Positions 9,887 through 20,693 of a DNA stretch of 64,000 nt are shown here, piece by piece. A program made the position numbers and the translations under genes. The DNA lies in the NCBI RefSeq assembly GCF_009907385.1, contig NZ_JAAATR010000061.1, forward strand, positions 1-64,000, in the 5' to 3' direction. Numbering within the stretch: position 1 is the stretch's first letter; every line of letters begins with the position of its first letter. This DNA is from Atlantibacter hermannii. GTDB lineage: Bacteria > Pseudomonadota > Gammaproteobacteria > Enterobacterales > Enterobacteriaceae. The notes below the pieces were generated by a model, which ran no database searches, was not told where the DNA came from, and saw only the letters and a program-made list of their open reading frames with translations.

Positions 9887-11149
9887 ATGTCCGATTTCAT
9901 TTTGCCAACCCAAATCAACCCGCCTTCTCGTTTATTAATGGGACCAGGGCCGATTAACGCCGATCCCCGCGTATTGCGCGCCATGGCGAGCCAGCTTATT
10001 GGCCAGTACGATCCGGCGATGACGGGCTATATGAACGAAACCATGGCGCTGTACCGTCAGGTGTTCAATACCCACAATCGCTGGACACTGTTAATCGACG
10101 GCACCTCGCGCGCGGGCATTGAAGCTATTCTGGTTTCGGCGATCCGCCCAGGCGACCGGGTGCTGGTGCCGGTGTTTGGTCGCTTCGGTCACTTGTTGTG
10201 TGAAATCGCCCGCCGCTGCCGGGCAGAAGTGCATACCCTTGAGGTTCCCTGGGGCGAGGTATTTTGCCCGGACCGTATTGAAGAGGCGATTAAACGCGTC
10301 AAACCCCGTTTGTTATTGACGGTTCATGGCGATACCTCCACCACCATGCTGCAACCGCTGGCGGATCTGGGTGAGATTTGCCGTCGCCATGGCGTGCTGT
10401 TTTACACCGACGCGACTGCATCATTGGGCGGCAACACCTTAAAAACCGATGACTGGGGTGTAGATGCCGTTTCGGCAGGTCTGCAAAAATGCCTCGGTGG
10501 CCCGTCAGGCAGCGCGCCGATCACCCTTAGCCCGCAGATGGAAGCGGTGATACGCGCGCGAAAATGCGTCGAAGCCGGCATACGCACTCAGGATCATCAG
10601 GACGGCGACGACGAGATGATCTACTCCAATTATTTCGATCTCGGCATGATCATGGATTACTGGGGGCCGGAGCGTCTGAACCATCATACCGAAGCCACCA
10701 GCATGCTGTTCGCCGCCCGGGAATGCGCCCGCATCATGCTGGAAGAGGGGATGGATAACCGCGTTGCCCGTCACGCCTTACATGGCAAGGCGATGCTGGC
10801 CGGGATCCAGGGGATGGGGCTGGAAACCTTTGGCGATCTCCGGCACAAAATGAATAACGTGCTCGGCGTCGTTATCCCGCACGGCATCAACGGTGAAGCG
10901 GTGCGCCAGCAACTGCTTGAAGACTTCCACATCGAGATCGGCACCTCGTTTGGCCCGTTGCAGGGCAAGATCTGGCGTATCGGCACCATGGGCTATAACG
11001 CGCGCAAAGACTGCGTGCTGCAAACGCTCGCGGCGCTGGAAGCAGTATTAAATCGACATGGATTGCGCACGGTGCAGGGCGAAGCCATGCAGGCGGCATG
11101 GAAAGTTTATGACTCGGTGCGATCGGCGACCGCACCGGCGAAAGGTTAA
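9887..11149 (+). CDS. pucG: (S)-ureidoglycine--glyoxylate aminotransferase, PucG type
   Basis: A 420-residue class V PLP aminotransferase. It matches Bacillus PucG motif by motif: GPGPINADPRVL, IDGTSRAGIEA, LQKCLGGPSGSAPIT with the PLP Lys, SNYFDL, RLNHHTEATSML and SFGPLQGKIWRIGTMGY. The known reaction transfers the amino group between ureidoglycine and glyoxylate, giving glycine and oxalurate in purine ring catabolism. The Klebsiella equivalent is called HpxJ. K-12 has yafT at this place. No purine catabolic gene is adjacent, so it stands alone between aspV and yafV, whose end overlaps its own by four bases. A related aminotransferase specificity is possible. Confidence 0.87.
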   Translation: MSDFILPTQINPPSRLLMGPGPINADPRVLRAMASQLIGQYDPAMTGYMNETMALYRQVFNTHNRWTLLIDGTSRAGIEAILVSAIRPGDRVLVPVFGRFGHLLCEIARRCRAEVHTLEVPWGEVFCPDRIEEAIKRVKPRLLLTVHGDTSTTMLQPLADLGEICRRHGVLFYTDATASLGGNTLKTDDWGVDAVSAGLQKCLGGPSGSAPITLSPQMEAVIRARKCVEAGIRTQDHQDGDDEMIYSNYFDLGMIMDYWGPERLNHHTEATSMLFAARECARIMLEEGMDNRVARHALHGKAMLAGIQGMGLETFGDLRHKMNNVLGVVIPHGINGEAVRQQLLEDFHIEIGTSFGPLQGKIWRIGTMGYNARKDCVLQTLAALEAVLNRHGLRTVQGEAMQAAWKVYDSVRSATAPAKG

Positions 11150-11919
11150 CCGTTCAGCGTAAAATCATCGGCATCGCGCCAGGCAGGGAATTTTTCCCGG
11201 TACTCCTTAAGCGCGTTTAACGACAGCTCCGCATCCAGCCGCGTTGCCTGATGGGCATCGGCGCTGGCGAGGATCTCCCCCTGCGGATTGATAATGCGGC
11301 TATCGCCGCGGTAGTGGTGCCCGTTGCCGTCGGTCCCGACCCGGTTGCAGCCGGCGACGTAACACTGGTTTTCGATGGCGCGTGCGGTCAGCAGCGCCTG
11401 CCAGTGCAGCGAGCGCGGCGCGGGCCAGTTCGCCACATACAGCGCCAGGTCATAATCACTGGCGTTGCGCGACCACACCGGGAAGCGCAGGTCATAGCAG
11501 ACCAGCGGCAGAATGCGCCAGCCGCGCCATTCGACAATCAGCCGCTGCTCACCTGCCACGTAGTGGTGGTGCTCATCGGCCATGCGGAATAAATGACGCT
11601 TATCGTAAAAATGCACTTTGCCTTCCGGCTCGACCAGCAGAAAACGGTTCACCGGGCCGCGTTCGGTTTGCAGCGCGGCGCTGCCGCCGACCATCGCGCC
11701 CAACTGGCTGGCTTTAATCTGCATCCAGTTGATGACTTCTTCTTCGGCCATCGACTGTTGAGCGGCTTCCATCGCAAAGCCCGTCGTGAACATTTCTGGT
11801 AGCAGGATAAGGTCCCGCCCGGTTAGCTCATCCAGCAACACATCAAAATGGCGCAGATTGGCAGGGCCATCCATCCACACCAGCGGTTGTTGTAACAACG
11901 ATACTTTTAACCCAGGCAC
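11146..11919 (-). CDS. yafV: Carbon-nitrogen hydrolase (omega-amidase) YafV
   Basis: A 257-residue nitrilase-superfamily amidase. The Glu-Lys-Cys triad is visible: LLPEMFTTGF (Glu), YDKRHLFRM (Lys) and PLVCYDLRFPVWSR (Cys). YafV of K-12 has omega-amidase activity on alpha-ketoglutaramate, a metabolite-repair role in the cytosol. Translation starts at a GTG (11919), preceded by AGGAGA. The start aligns with K-12 YafV (PGLKVSLLQQPLVWMDGP). It is convergent with pucG and overlaps it by four bases. The ivy gene that sits next to it in K-12 is absent. Confidence 0.95.
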   Translation of the reverse strand: MPGLKVSLLQQPLVWMDGPANLRHFDVLLDELTGRDLILLPEMFTTGFAMEAAQQSMAEEEVINWMQIKASQLGAMVGGSAALQTERGPVNRFLLVEPEGKVHFYDKRHLFRMADEHHHYVAGEQRLIVEWRGWRILPLVCYDLRFPVWSRNASDYDLALYVANWPAPRSLHWQALLTARAIENQCYVAGCNRVGTDGNGHHYRGDSRIINPQGEILASADAHQATRLDAELSLNALKEYREKFPAWRDADDFTLNG

Positions 11920-12029
11920 AATCTCATTCTCCTCGTTGACGGGGGGATTTCACTCTAGCATGACCTTTTAGCAAATGGCGGAGAAGATTGCAGATCAACC
12001 TCGCAAACCCGGCGAGGCCACCGTTAACC

Positions 12030-12062
12030 AAAAAAAAGACCGGCTATGGCAACCGGTCTTTT
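12030..12062 (-). terminator. Terminator of fadE
   Basis: The arms AAAGACCGG and CCGGTCTTT pair around a short loop, with a run of A on the plus strand (T on the minus) following in the fadE direction. It lies 20 bases after the fadE stop. Confidence 0.9.
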
Positions 12063-12081
12063 GACAGTGAAGCGTTGAGGG

Positions 12082-14526
12082 TTAGGCCGCTTCAGGTTTT
12101 CGCAGTTTTTCCGGCATCTTTACCGGCTGAGTCGCCAGTTCCTCCGGCTCAAATTCGTCCACGTTAATGCTGCGCAGACGGCTTTGTTCCGCTTTGACCA
12201 GGATATCCGCCTCTTCCTGAGTAATGTGTCCCTGCTCCAGCGCTTGTTTCGCCAGCATATCGAGACGGGTGAAGGAGAGGTTTTTACCCAACGCTTTGCA
12301 GATGCGTTCGTGGATCGGCTCGGCAGCAATCATATCCTGTAGCGCTTCCTCCAGCAGACCCACCGGATTGTACTCGCTCGGCGTCAGGTACTGGCCGCGA
12401 CCGATGCGTGAACGGGTCGCAGACGGCGTTTGCAGGATCTTCGCCACTTTATGGTCCAGCTTGTCGGACGGCGCATCGTAACGGCGGCCCAGCGGGAAGA
12501 TCACCACGCGCAGCAGCCCGGCGACAGCGCCGTTCGGGAAGTTACGCAGCAGATCGTCAATCGCCTGTTCGGCCTGATGCAGCGCATCCTGAACGCCCCA
12601 GTGCAGCAGCGGCAGATCGGCTTCGTTACGGCCTTCGTCGTCATAGCGCTTCAGCACGGCGGACGCCAGGTAGAGCTGGCTCAGCACATCGCCCAGCCGC
12701 GCCGAGATACGTTCGCGGCGTTTCAGGCTGCCGCCCAGCACCGCCATCGACACGTCCGACAACAGGGCCAGGTTGGCGCTCAGGCGGTTCAGGTGCTGAT
12801 AGTAACGTTTAGTGGCATCGCGGGTCGGCGAACGGCTGGTTAAGCCGTTGGTCAGGCCCAGCCAGAAGCTGCGCACTTTGTTGCTGCCGACATGGCCGAT
12901 ATGTTTGAACAGCAGTTTATCGAACGCATCCACATCGTTGTTCTGCGCCGCCGCCATTTCTTCCAGCACGTATGGATGGCAGCGGATTGCGCCCTGGCCG
13001 AAGATCATCATGCTGCGGGTCAGAATGTTCGCGCCTTCCACCGTAATCGCGATTGGCGCGCCCTGATAGGCACGGGCCAGGAAGTTGCTTTCGCCCAGCA
13101 TGATGCCTTTACCGCCGGTGATATCCATCGCATCAATGATGGACTGCTGGCCGCGGTGGGTGCAGTGATACTTCACAATGGCCGACAGTACCGCCGGTTT
13201 CTCGCCCAGCATAATGCCGTAGGTGATCAGCGACGCCGCCGCATCCATCACGTAAGCGTTACCGGCGATACGCGCCAGCGGCTCTTCGATGCCTTCCATC
13301 TTACCGATGGAGATTTTGAACTGACGGCGAATATGCGCATAGGCGCCGGTTGCCAGCGCGACGGACTTCAGGCCGCCGGTGGAGTTGGACGGCAGGGTAA
13401 TGCCGCGGCCCACGGAGAGGCATTCCACCAGCATACGCCAGCCCTGGCCAGCCATCGCCGGGCCGCCGATGATGTAATCAATCGGTACGAAAATATCGTT
13501 ACCACGGGTCGGGCCATTCTGGAACGGCACGTTCAGCGGGAAGTGGCGTTTGCCGATTTCCACGCCCGGGGTGTTAGTCGGGATCAGCGCACAGGTGATG
13601 CCCAGCTCCTGTTCGCCGCCCAGCAAACGATCCGGGTCAGAGAGTTTAAACGCCAGACCCAGCACGGTAGCGATAGGGGCCAGGGTGATATAACGCTTGT
13701 TCCAGGTCAGGCGCATGCCCAGCACCTGCTCGCCTTTCCACTCGCCCATGCACACCACGCCGGTATCGGGGATAGCGCCCGCATCGGAACCCGCTTCCGG
13801 GCTGGTCAGCGCAAAGCAGGGGATTTCCAGGCCGCGGGCCAGACGCGGCAGATAGTGGTTTTTCTGCTCATCAGTGCCGTAATGCTGCAACAGCTCGCCC
13901 GGGCCTAACGAGTTCGGTACGCCGACGGTAATCGCCAGAATGCCCGACACGCCAGAGAGTTTTTGCAGTACGCGCGACTGGGCGTAAGCCGAAAACTCCA
14001 GGCCGCCGTACTCTTTCTTGATGATCATCGCAAAGAAGCGGTGCTCTTTCAGGTACGCCCACAGCTCCGGTGGCAGATCGGCCATTTCATGGGTGATCTG
14101 GAAGTCATTGGCCATGCGGCAGGCTTCTTCAACCGGACCGTCAATAAACGCCTGTTCTTCCGCCGTTAACTGCGGCTTCGGATAGTTGTGCAGCTTCTGC
14201 CAGTCAGGATTGCCCTGGAACAGTTCGCCTTCCCACCAGGTGGTGCCGGCGTCAATGGCTTCTTTTTCGGTGCGAGACATCGGCGGCATCACCTTGCGGA
14301 AACCTTTAAATACCGGCGCGGAAATCAGCGATTTACGCATTGGCACAAGGTTGAACGGCACAAGGATAATTGCGAGGGGAACCAGCACCCAGATTGACCA
14401 CAGGCCAGACACGCCTAAGGCAGCGGTCCAGGCAAGCAGGATCAGGCTGCTGACCAGCAGATTGACCCGGTGATAAAACAGCACCCCGAGCAGAATAACG
14501 GTGGCAACAATACTCAACATCATCAT
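12082..14526 (-). CDS. fadE: Acyl-CoA dehydrogenase FadE
   Basis: An 814-residue FAD enzyme that carries out the first step of fatty acid beta-oxidation, converting acyl-CoA to 2-trans-enoyl-CoA. It has the long FadE architecture rather than the usual 400-residue form. Two or three N-terminal hydrophobic segments (about residues 3-55) anchor it at the inner membrane. The acyl-CoA dehydrogenase core runs from about 100 to 480 ([58 protein letters not shown]). A C-terminal DUF1974-type domain (about 480-770) follows. Length equals K-12 FadE. A FadR site lies just upstream. Confidence 0.98.
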   Translation of the reverse strand: MMMLSIVATVILLGVLFYHRVNLLVSSLILLAWTAALGVSGLWSIWVLVPLAIILVPFNLVPMRKSLISAPVFKGFRKVMPPMSRTEKEAIDAGTTWWEGELFQGNPDWQKLHNYPKPQLTAEEQAFIDGPVEEACRMANDFQITHEMADLPPELWAYLKEHRFFAMIIKKEYGGLEFSAYAQSRVLQKLSGVSGILAITVGVPNSLGPGELLQHYGTDEQKNHYLPRLARGLEIPCFALTSPEAGSDAGAIPDTGVVCMGEWKGEQVLGMRLTWNKRYITLAPIATVLGLAFKLSDPDRLLGGEQELGITCALIPTNTPGVEIGKRHFPLNVPFQNGPTRGNDIFVPIDYIIGGPAMAGQGWRMLVECLSVGRGITLPSNSTGGLKSVALATGAYAHIRRQFKISIGKMEGIEEPLARIAGNAYVMDAAASLITYGIMLGEKPAVLSAIVKYHCTHRGQQSIIDAMDITGGKGIMLGESNFLARAYQGAPIAITVEGANILTRSMMIFGQGAIRCHPYVLEEMAAAQNNDVDAFDKLLFKHIGHVGSNKVRSFWLGLTNGLTSRSPTRDATKRYYQHLNRLSANLALLSDVSMAVLGGSLKRRERISARLGDVLSQLYLASAVLKRYDDEGRNEADLPLLHWGVQDALHQAEQAIDDLLRNFPNGAVAGLLRVVIFPLGRRYDAPSDKLDHKVAKILQTPSATRSRIGRGQYLTPSEYNPVGLLEEALQDMIAAEPIHERICKALGKNLSFTRLDMLAKQALEQGHITQEEADILVKAEQSRLRSINVDEFEPEELATQPVKMPEKLRKPEAA

Positions 14527-14548
14527 AGCTAAAAGCTCCCTGTCTTGT

Positions 14549-14565
14549 AGGAGGTCTGACCACTT
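14549..14565 (-). promoter_or_regulatory. FadR operator upstream of fadE
   Basis: On the minus strand the site reads AAGTGGTCAGACCTCCT, which keeps the TGGTCnGACC core of FadR operators. It starts about 23 bases before the fadE start codon, a position where bound FadR would block transcription or initiation. Repression released by long-chain acyl-CoA follows from the known FadR system. Confidence 0.8.
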
Positions 14566-14754
14566 GTGATGATTAGGTTGTAGTGGATGCGCAGTTTTTT
14601 AGCAATGTATTTACAATATAATTACAACCTGGTTCACATTGTTCCTGCCGATCGGCTGAAAACGTCATGAAAGGGGGCCGGGTGATGCTTCTCGCTTTCA
14701 ACCCTATCCGGTACACTGCGAGGGTTATTTTCATTCATCCTTAAGGAAATCCTC

Positions 14755-15336
14755 ATGTACCAGGATCTGATTCGCAGCGAGCTGAACGAAGCCGCAGAAA
14801 CGCTGGCTAACTTCCTGAAAGACGACGCTAATATTCACGCCATCCAGCGTGCAGCGGTCCTGCTGGCGGACAGCTTCAAAGCGGGCGGCAAAGTGCTCTC
14901 CTGCGGCAACGGCGGTTCCCACTGCGACGCCATGCATTTTGCTGAAGAGCTGACGGGCCGTTATCGCGAAAACCGTCCAGGCTACCCGGCTATCGCCATC
15001 TCTGATGTCAGCCATATCTCCTGTGTCAGCAACGACTTCGGTTATGACTACATTTTCTCCCGCTACGTTGAAGCGGTTGGCCGCGACGGCGACGTACTGC
15101 TGGGAATTTCCACCTCCGGCAACTCCGCTAACGTCATTAAAGCCATTGAGGCGGCCCGCGCCAAAGGGATGAAAGTGATCACCCTGACCGGCAAAGACGG
15201 CGGCAAAATGGCGGGTAGCGCGGACATCGAAATTCGCGTGCCGCACTTTGGCTATGCCGATCGCATTCAGGAGATCCATATCAAAGTGATCCACATCCTG
15301 ATCCAGCTGATCGAAAAAGAAATGGTAAAAGCGTAA
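14755..15336 (+). CDS. gmhA: Sedoheptulose 7-phosphate isomerase (GmhA/LpcA)
   Basis: Converts sedoheptulose 7-phosphate to D-glycero-D-manno-heptose 7-phosphate, the first step of ADP-heptose synthesis for the LPS inner core. A 193-residue SIS-domain protein, one residue longer than in K-12. Visible motifs are [21 protein letters not shown] (phosphate loop, His and Glu of the active site), [13 protein letters not shown], and [11 protein letters not shown] with the C-terminal catalytic His. Preceded by AAGGA. It is followed by its own terminator. Confidence 0.98.
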   Translation: MYQDLIRSELNEAAETLANFLKDDANIHAIQRAAVLLADSFKAGGKVLSCGNGGSHCDAMHFAEELTGRYRENRPGYPAIAISDVSHISCVSNDFGYDYIFSRYVEAVGRDGDVLLGISTSGNSANVIKAIEAARAKGMKVITLTGKDGGKMAGSADIEIRVPHFGYADRIQEIHIKVIHILIQLIEKEMVKA

Positions 15337-15346
15337 TTGCACGACA

Positions 15347-15366
15347 GGGGCGCAAGCCCCTTTTTT
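15347..15366 (+). terminator. Terminator after gmhA
   Basis: GGGGC (15347-15351) pairs with GCCCC (15356-15360), followed by six T residues. It is short, and yafJ begins 18 bases later, so partial read-through is possible. Confidence 0.8.
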
Positions 15367-15383
15367 GAAACGGGAGGTGGGTG

Positions 15384-16151
15384 ATGTGTGAACTGCTCGG
15401 GATGAGCGCCAATGTGCCAACCGACATCTGCTTTAGCTTTAGCGGGCTGGTTCAGCGCGGCGGCGGCACCGGTCCGCATAAAGATGGCTGGGGTATTACC
15501 TTTTATGAAGGTAAAGGCTGTCGCACCTTTAAAGACCCGCAACCCAGCTTTAATTCGCCGATTGCCCGGCTGGTCCAGGAATATCCGATAAAGTCCTGTT
15601 CGGTGGTGGCGCATATCCGCCAGGCGAACCGGGGAAAAGTGGCGCTGGAAAACACTCATCCGTTTACCCGCGAGCTGTGGGGCCGCAACTGGACCTACGC
15701 GCACAACGGGCAGCTCAAAGGCTATCAGGGTCTGGAGACCGGGAATTTTCGGCCAGTGGGAGAAACCGACAGCGAAAAAGCCTTTTGCTGGCTGCTGCAT
15801 AAACTGACCACGCGCTACCCGCGCACGCCTGGCAATATGGAAGCGGTGTTCCGCTATGTGGCGTCGCTGGCCGGGGAGCTGCGCGAGAAGGGCGTATTCA
15901 ATATGCTGCTGTCGGACGGACGCTACGTCATGGCGTTTTGCTCGACCAACTTATTCTGGATAACCCGCCGTGCGCCGTTTGGCGTGGCGAAACTGTTGGA
16001 TCAGGATGTGGAAATCGACTTTCAGCAGGAGACCACACCCAACGATGTGGTCACCGTGATTGCCACTCAGCCGCTGACCGGCAATGAAACCTGGCAGAAG
16101 ATCATGCCAGGCGAGTGGGCATTATTTTGCCTCGGAGAGCGTATAGTTTGA
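15384..16151 (+). CDS. yafJ: Class II glutamine amidotransferase-like protein YafJ
   Basis: A 255-residue Ntn-type glutaminase domain. Cys2 becomes the N-terminal nucleophile after Met removal (MCELLGMS), which fixes the start at ATG 15384 rather than GTG 15381. GGAGG lies at 15373-15377. Later motifs are [44 protein letters not shown] (oxyanion Asn-Gly) and [12 protein letters not shown]. No synthase domain follows, so the ammonia acceptor is unknown. Its last 30 bases overlap the convergent yafK. Confidence 0.95.
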   Translation: MCELLGMSANVPTDICFSFSGLVQRGGGTGPHKDGWGITFYEGKGCRTFKDPQPSFNSPIARLVQEYPIKSCSVVAHIRQANRGKVALENTHPFTRELWGRNWTYAHNGQLKGYQGLETGNFRPVGETDSEKAFCWLLHKLTTRYPRTPGNMEAVFRYVASLAGELREKGVFNMLLSDGRYVMAFCSTNLFWITRRAPFGVAKLLDQDVEIDFQQETTPNDVVTVIATQPLTGNETWQKIMPGEWALFCLGERIV

Positions 16152-16859
16152 GGCCAACTGCGGCTGGACGGGCTGGCTGCCGATCGGCTTGCTGACCACA
16201 TAGCGGCCATCCACCACCGAGACCACAGGCGGCTGGTGGGTGGCGGCAAAATAGTCGTAACCCGGCTTCAACTGCTTCCAGAAATCGATGTGATACGAGT
16301 ATTTATGGCGCTGCATATTGGCGTCGGTCATGCGGAACGGATAAATGCTTACCTGTACGTTAGGCTGACCAAACACCAGCGCGCCGGTCACGAACTGGAA
16401 GATCTCGTCAATGCCCTGGTCGGTCATGGCGTAACAACCAACCGATACGCAGGCGCCGTGGATCATCAGGTATTTGCCTTCATAGCCGTGCGCGCGGTCA
16501 AACGCGTTCGGGAAGCCAATATTAATCGCTTTATAGAAGCGGCTATCCGGCTTCAACTGGCTGCGCTGCACCGAGTAAAACCCTTCCGGGCTTTTGAAAT
16601 CGCCCTGGCGCTGTTTCGGGCCGAGGCCGCCGGAATAGCTGCAAATGCGATAAGTGTCCAACAGCTGATACTGTTCGCCCATTTTCACATACAGATCGAG
16701 GGTGCGTTCTTCCTTAAAGATCTGAATATAAACCGGCGAGCCCATCAACTGCTGTTTCAATTCTTTTTTGATCGGTGTGGCGCTGTCGTTGCTGAGTAGA
16801 CTGGCGAACGCCAGGCACGGCATCAGAAGCATCGCAAGTAACACTGCGATTTTACGCAT
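16122..16859 (-). CDS. yafK: L,D-transpeptidase-fold protein YafK (DpaA/LdtF)
   Basis: A 245-residue periplasmic YkuD-domain protein with an N-terminal signal peptide ([12 protein letters not shown]). K-12 YafK (DpaA, LdtF) releases Braun lipoprotein from peptidoglycan by cutting the diaminopimelate-Lpp link. The active-site region reads [15 protein letters not shown], with the His and two Cys expected of the family. [14 protein letters not shown] opens the domain. The ATG at 16859 (MRKIAVLL) aligns with K-12. An upstream in-frame start would place residues before the signal peptide. Its 3' end overlaps yafJ. Confidence 0.95.
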   Translation of the reverse strand: MRKIAVLLAMLLMPCLAFASLLSNDSATPIKKELKQQLMGSPVYIQIFKEERTLDLYVKMGEQYQLLDTYRICSYSGGLGPKQRQGDFKSPEGFYSVQRSQLKPDSRFYKAINIGFPNAFDRAHGYEGKYLMIHGACVSVGCYAMTDQGIDEIFQFVTGALVFGQPNVQVSIYPFRMTDANMQRHKYSYHIDFWKQLKPGYDYFAATHQPPVVSVVDGRYVVSKPIGSQPVQPQLASNYTLSEAK

Positions 16860-16910
16860 ACTGCTTGTTTCCTTGATAAATCGATAACAAATGCCGGAAC
16901 GGCACAACAA

Positions 16911-17321
16911 AAAGAAACCCTAAATCGGATGATTCTGGATTGAGTGCGCTCACATTAGCACCGCTGTTATTTTTCGCAAGCGCGTCGAAGTGAGTTTACA
17001 ATTCAGTTTTGCTACACAGTATTGCCTGGCCCGCCTGCGCGCGACACAAACTTTGCGCGCTTCCTCGCAGTTATGATTCCTTTTCATCTATTTCTGACGC
17101 TAATCAAACGATTGATGTTACCATTCACGCCGTATGATGACCTGCACAGAAGAAAGGAAATTCTCCTGACGATCATTACCCGAATTCTGCCTTTTCTGGC
17201 ATTGTCGGCCGTAGCGCATTCGTAATGTCCCATCTTTCTTTTCTTCCACATTGCAGCGACGTTGAACTCTGGTTTCGGCATTCCATGCCGGGAATTACGT
17301 TAACTATTCCGTGCTAACCTT
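16911..17321. other. 411-base gap before nqrA, no supported gene
   Basis: K-12 has the dinJ-yafQ toxin-antitoxin pair and further genes after yafK. None is visible here. An open frame at 17022-17225 (plus) has no family match and no convincing ribosome binding site. The last part of the gap should contain the nqr promoter, but no clear -35/-10 pair can be assigned. Confidence 0.5.
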
Positions 17322-18665
17322 ATGATTAAAATTAAAAAAGGGCTAAATCTTCCCATCGCGGGCCTGCCGGAACAGCAGGTGACGGATGGCCCCGCTATCC
17401 AGCACGTAGCCTTGCGCGGCGAGGAGTACGTTGGCATGCGCCCCTCCATGCTGGTCAAAGAAGGCGACCGGGTGCTAAAAGGGCAGGCGCTGTTCGAAGA
17501 TAAAAAAATCCCCGGCGTGTTGTTCACCGCGCCCGCCAGCGGCGAGGTGGTGGCAATCAACCGTGGGGAAAGACGCATTCTGCAATCTGTGGTGATCCGC
17601 ATTGAAGGCGACGAGCAGCGAACCTTCGCTTGCCATGAGCGCGCCTCGCTGGCCTCGCTGCCCCGTGAAACCTTGCAGAGCCAATTGCTGGATTCCGGGC
17701 TATGGACGGCGTTCCGCACCCGTCCATTCAGTAAAACGCCGGTGCCGGGTAGCGTACCTGCGGCGATTTTCGTCACCGCCATGGACACCAACCCCCTGAG
17801 CGCCAACCCGGAGCCGATTATTCTCAGCCACCGTGCCATGTTTGACGCGGGGCTGAGCGTGCTCACGCGCCTGACGCCGGGTAAAGTGCACGTTTGCCAG
17901 GCCGGCGGCGGCAAGCTTGGCGGCCACACCAGCGGCCAGGTCACCTTTAACGAATTTGCCGGACCGCATCCGGCGGGCCTGCCGGGTACCCATATTCACT
18001 TTCTGGAGCCGGTCAGCCTGCATAAGCAGGTGTGGCACCTGAACTATCAGGATGTGATTGCCATCGGCAAGCTGTTCATCGAGGGCGAACTGTGGACCGA
18101 GCGCATCGTGGCGCTTGGCGGCCCGCAGGTCAAACACCCGCGTTTGATCCGCACCCGCGCTGGCGCATCGCTGGACGAGCTTACCGCCGGGGAGTTGCAG
18201 GACGGCGATAACCGCATCATTTCCGGTTCGGTGCTCAACGGCGTGCGCGCCCACGGGCCGCATGCCTTTCTCGGACGTTTTCATTTGCAGGTCAGCGTCC
18301 TGCCGGAAGGCGGCGATAAAGAGCTGTTCGGCTGGGTGATGCCCGGCAAAGAAAAGTTCTCGATCACCCGCACCACGCTGGGCCATTTCCTGAAAAACAA
18401 ACTGTTCAACTTCTCCACTGATACGAATGGCGGGGAACGCTCGATGGTGCCGATCGGCAACTACGAGCGCGTGATGCCGTTAGATATCTTACCCACTCTG
18501 CTGCTGCGCGATTTGCTGGCGGGCGACACCGACGCCGCCCAGGCGCTGGGTTGCCTGGAGCTGGATGAAGAGGATTTAGCGCTCTGCACCTATGTTTGCC
18601 CCGGAAAATATGAGTACGGCCCGGTGCTGCGCGACGTGTTAACCCGTATTGAGCAGGAAGGATAA
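17322..18665 (+). CDS. nqrA: Na+-translocating NADH:quinone reductase subunit A
   Basis: A 447-residue cytoplasmic subunit of the six-subunit sodium pump that oxidises NADH, reduces ubiquinone and exports Na+. The N-terminal barrel-sandwich region includes [12 protein letters not shown] and the [20 protein letters not shown] segment. [19 protein letters not shown] and the C-terminal [22 protein letters not shown] are typical of NqrA. First gene of the operon. It is two bases from nqrB, with GAAGGA before the next start. Confidence 0.97.
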   Translation: MIKIKKGLNLPIAGLPEQQVTDGPAIQHVALRGEEYVGMRPSMLVKEGDRVLKGQALFEDKKIPGVLFTAPASGEVVAINRGERRILQSVVIRIEGDEQRTFACHERASLASLPRETLQSQLLDSGLWTAFRTRPFSKTPVPGSVPAAIFVTAMDTNPLSANPEPIILSHRAMFDAGLSVLTRLTPGKVHVCQAGGGKLGGHTSGQVTFNEFAGPHPAGLPGTHIHFLEPVSLHKQVWHLNYQDVIAIGKLFIEGELWTERIVALGGPQVKHPRLIRTRAGASLDELTAGELQDGDNRIISGSVLNGVRAHGPHAFLGRFHLQVSVLPEGGDKELFGWVMPGKEKFSITRTTLGHFLKNKLFNFSTDTNGGERSMVPIGNYERVMPLDILPTLLLRDLLAGDTDAAQALGCLELDEEDLALCTYVCPGKYEYGPVLRDVLTRIEQEG

Positions 18666-18667
18666 GC

Positions 18668-19906
18668 ATGGGTTTGAAGCACTTTTTTGAAAAACTGGAG
18701 CCGCATTTTATTGAAGGCGGCAAGCTGGCGAAGTATTACCCGCTGTATGAAGCGACGGTCACCATCTTTTATACGCCGGGCATGGTCACGAAGGGCGCGT
18801 CCCACGTGCGCGACGCCATCGACTTAAAGCGCATGATGATCCTGGTGTGGTTCGCGGTATTTCCGGCCATGTTCTGGGGCATGTACAACGTCGGGCTGCA
18901 AACGCTTCCTGCTCTTCACAAGCTCTACGATCCCGCTCAGCTGGCGCAGGTGATTGCCAACAACTGGCATTATCAGACGGCCCAGTGGCTGGGGGTGAGT
19001 TTTGCGCCGGACGCGGGCTGGATCAGCATGATGACGCTGGGAGCCGTTTACTTTCTGCCGCTCTACCTGACGGTATTTCTGGTGGGCGGATTCTGGGAAG
19101 TCTTGTTCGCCATCGTGCGTAAACATGAGATCAACGAGGGCTTTTTCGTTACCTCGATCCTGTTTGCCCTGATTGTTCCACCGACGCTGCCGCTGTGGCA
19201 GGCGGCGCTGGGCATCAGCTTTGGCGTGGTGATCGCTAAAGAGCTGTTCGGCGGCACCGGGCGAAACTTCCTCAACCCGGCGCTGGCGGGGCGCGCGTTT
19301 CTGTTCTTCGCCTATCCGGCGCAAATTTCCGGCGACCTGGTGTGGACCGCAGCGGACGGTTTTTCCGGCGCCACGCCGCTCTCTCAGTGGGCGACGGGCG
19401 GCGGCGAATCGCTGGTAGACGTCACCACCGGCCTGCCGGTGAGCTGGATGGACGCTTTCTTAGGCTTCATTCCCGGTTCGATTGGCGAAGTGTCTACCCT
19501 GATGATCCTGATTGGCGGCGCGATTATCCTGTTTGGCCGCGTCGCTTCCTGGCGCATCGTGGCGGGCGTGATGGTTGGCATGATCGCCACCGCCACGCTG
19601 TTTAACCTTATCGGCTCCGACACCAACCCGTTATTCTCCATGCCGTGGTACTGGCATCTGGTGCTCGGCGGGTTCGCTTTCGGGATGATGTTTATGGCCA
19701 CCGACCCGGTGTCCGCCTCCTTTACCGAGAAGGGCAAATGGTGTTACGGCGCATTGATTGGCGTGATGTGCGTGCTGATCCGCGTGGTCAACCCGGCGTA
19801 TCCGGAAGGGATGATGCTGGCGATCCTGTTCGCCAACCTGTTCGCGCCGCTGTTCGACTACCTGGTGGTGCAGGCCAATATCAAGCGGAGGGCGTCCCGT
19901 GGCTGA
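18668..19906 (+). CDS. nqrB: Na+-translocating NADH:quinone reductase subunit B
   Basis: A 412-residue membrane subunit with about ten transmembrane helices that carries a covalent FMN and, in the known complex, riboflavin. The FMN attachment motif SGAT appears in [14 protein letters not shown], with the Thr as linkage site. [20 protein letters not shown] and [11 protein letters not shown] are family signatures shared with RnfD. It overlaps nqrC by eight bases, indicating coupled translation. Confidence 0.97.
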   Translation: MGLKHFFEKLEPHFIEGGKLAKYYPLYEATVTIFYTPGMVTKGASHVRDAIDLKRMMILVWFAVFPAMFWGMYNVGLQTLPALHKLYDPAQLAQVIANNWHYQTAQWLGVSFAPDAGWISMMTLGAVYFLPLYLTVFLVGGFWEVLFAIVRKHEINEGFFVTSILFALIVPPTLPLWQAALGISFGVVIAKELFGGTGRNFLNPALAGRAFLFFAYPAQISGDLVWTAADGFSGATPLSQWATGGGESLVDVTTGLPVSWMDAFLGFIPGSIGEVSTLMILIGGAIILFGRVASWRIVAGVMVGMIATATLFNLIGSDTNPLFSMPWYWHLVLGGFAFGMMFMATDPVSASFTEKGKWCYGALIGVMCVLIRVVNPAYPEGMMLAILFANLFAPLFDYLVVQANIKRRASRG

Positions 19907-20693
19907 GGTGAAAAGTTTTGATACCCCAGGCAGAACGCTGCTGGCGGTGCTGGTGCTGTGCCTGGTGTGTTCGGTGATTGTGGCCGGTGCGGCGGTAGGG
20001 CTGAAATCGCGCCAGCAGGAGCAAAAACTGCTCGATAAGCAGCGCAATATTTTGCAGGTTGCCGGGCTGATGGCCCCCCACTTAACCAACGAAGAGGTGA
20101 AATCGATTTATGACACGCGTATCAGCGCGCGTCTGGTCGATTTAAAAACCGGCGAATTCGTGAATAAAGATCCGGCGCAGTTCGATCAAAGCCTGGCGCT
20201 AAAAGACCCGGATCTCAGCATCGCGCTACCTGCAGAGCAGGACCCGGCTGGTATTAAGCGTCGCAGCAATATCGCGGAAATCTATCTGGTGCGCGACGAG
20301 CAGCAGCAGACTCAGGAAATCGTGCTGCCGGTGTATGGCAATGGACTGTGGTCGGTGATGTACGCTTTCGTGGCGCTGGATACCGATGGCCGCACCGTTA
20401 AGGGCATCACCTATTACGATCACGGCGAAACGCCGGGGCTGGGCGGTGAAATCGAAAACCCGAACTGGCAGCAACGCTGGACAGGGAAAAAGCTGCTTGA
20501 TGAGAGCGGCAAGCCAGCGCTGAAGATTGTTAAAGGCGGCGCGCGTTCAGGCGATGAATACGGCGTGGACGGCCTTTCCGGCGCGACGCTGACCTCGAAC
20601 GGTGTGCAGCACAGTTTCGATTTCTGGATGGGCGAACTCGGTTTTGGCCCGTTCTTAAAACGCCTTCGTGAAGGAGCGCTCAACAATGGCTGA
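19899..20693 (+). CDS. nqrC: Na+-translocating NADH:quinone reductase subunit C
   Basis: A 264-residue subunit with one N-terminal transmembrane helix (about residues 12-33) and a periplasmic FMN-binding domain. The flavinylation motif is [13 protein letters not shown], with Thr as the FMN site, a modification made by ApbE. ApbE is not in this window. [17 protein letters not shown] is the second family motif. It overlaps nqrD by eight bases. Confidence 0.97.
   Translation: MAEVKSFDTPGRTLLAVLVLCLVCSVIVAGAAVGLKSRQQEQKLLDKQRNILQVAGLMAPHLTNEEVKSIYDTRISARLVDLKTGEFVNKDPAQFDQSLALKDPDLSIALPAEQDPAGIKRRSNIAEIYLVRDEQQQTQEIVLPVYGNGLWSVMYAFVALDTDGRTVKGITYYDHGETPGLGGEIENPNWQQRWTGKKLLDESGKPALKIVKGGARSGDEYGVDGLSGATLTSNGVQHSFDFWMGELGFGPFLKRLREGALNNG

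Noticed and set aside
12892..13908. Open frame of 338 codons on the plus strand inside fadE
   Set aside because: Antisense shadow of a GC-rich conserved gene; composition rich in His, Gln and Arg and no domain match.
17022..17225. Possible small gene before nqrA
   Set aside because: No ribosome binding site, no family match; left as gap description.
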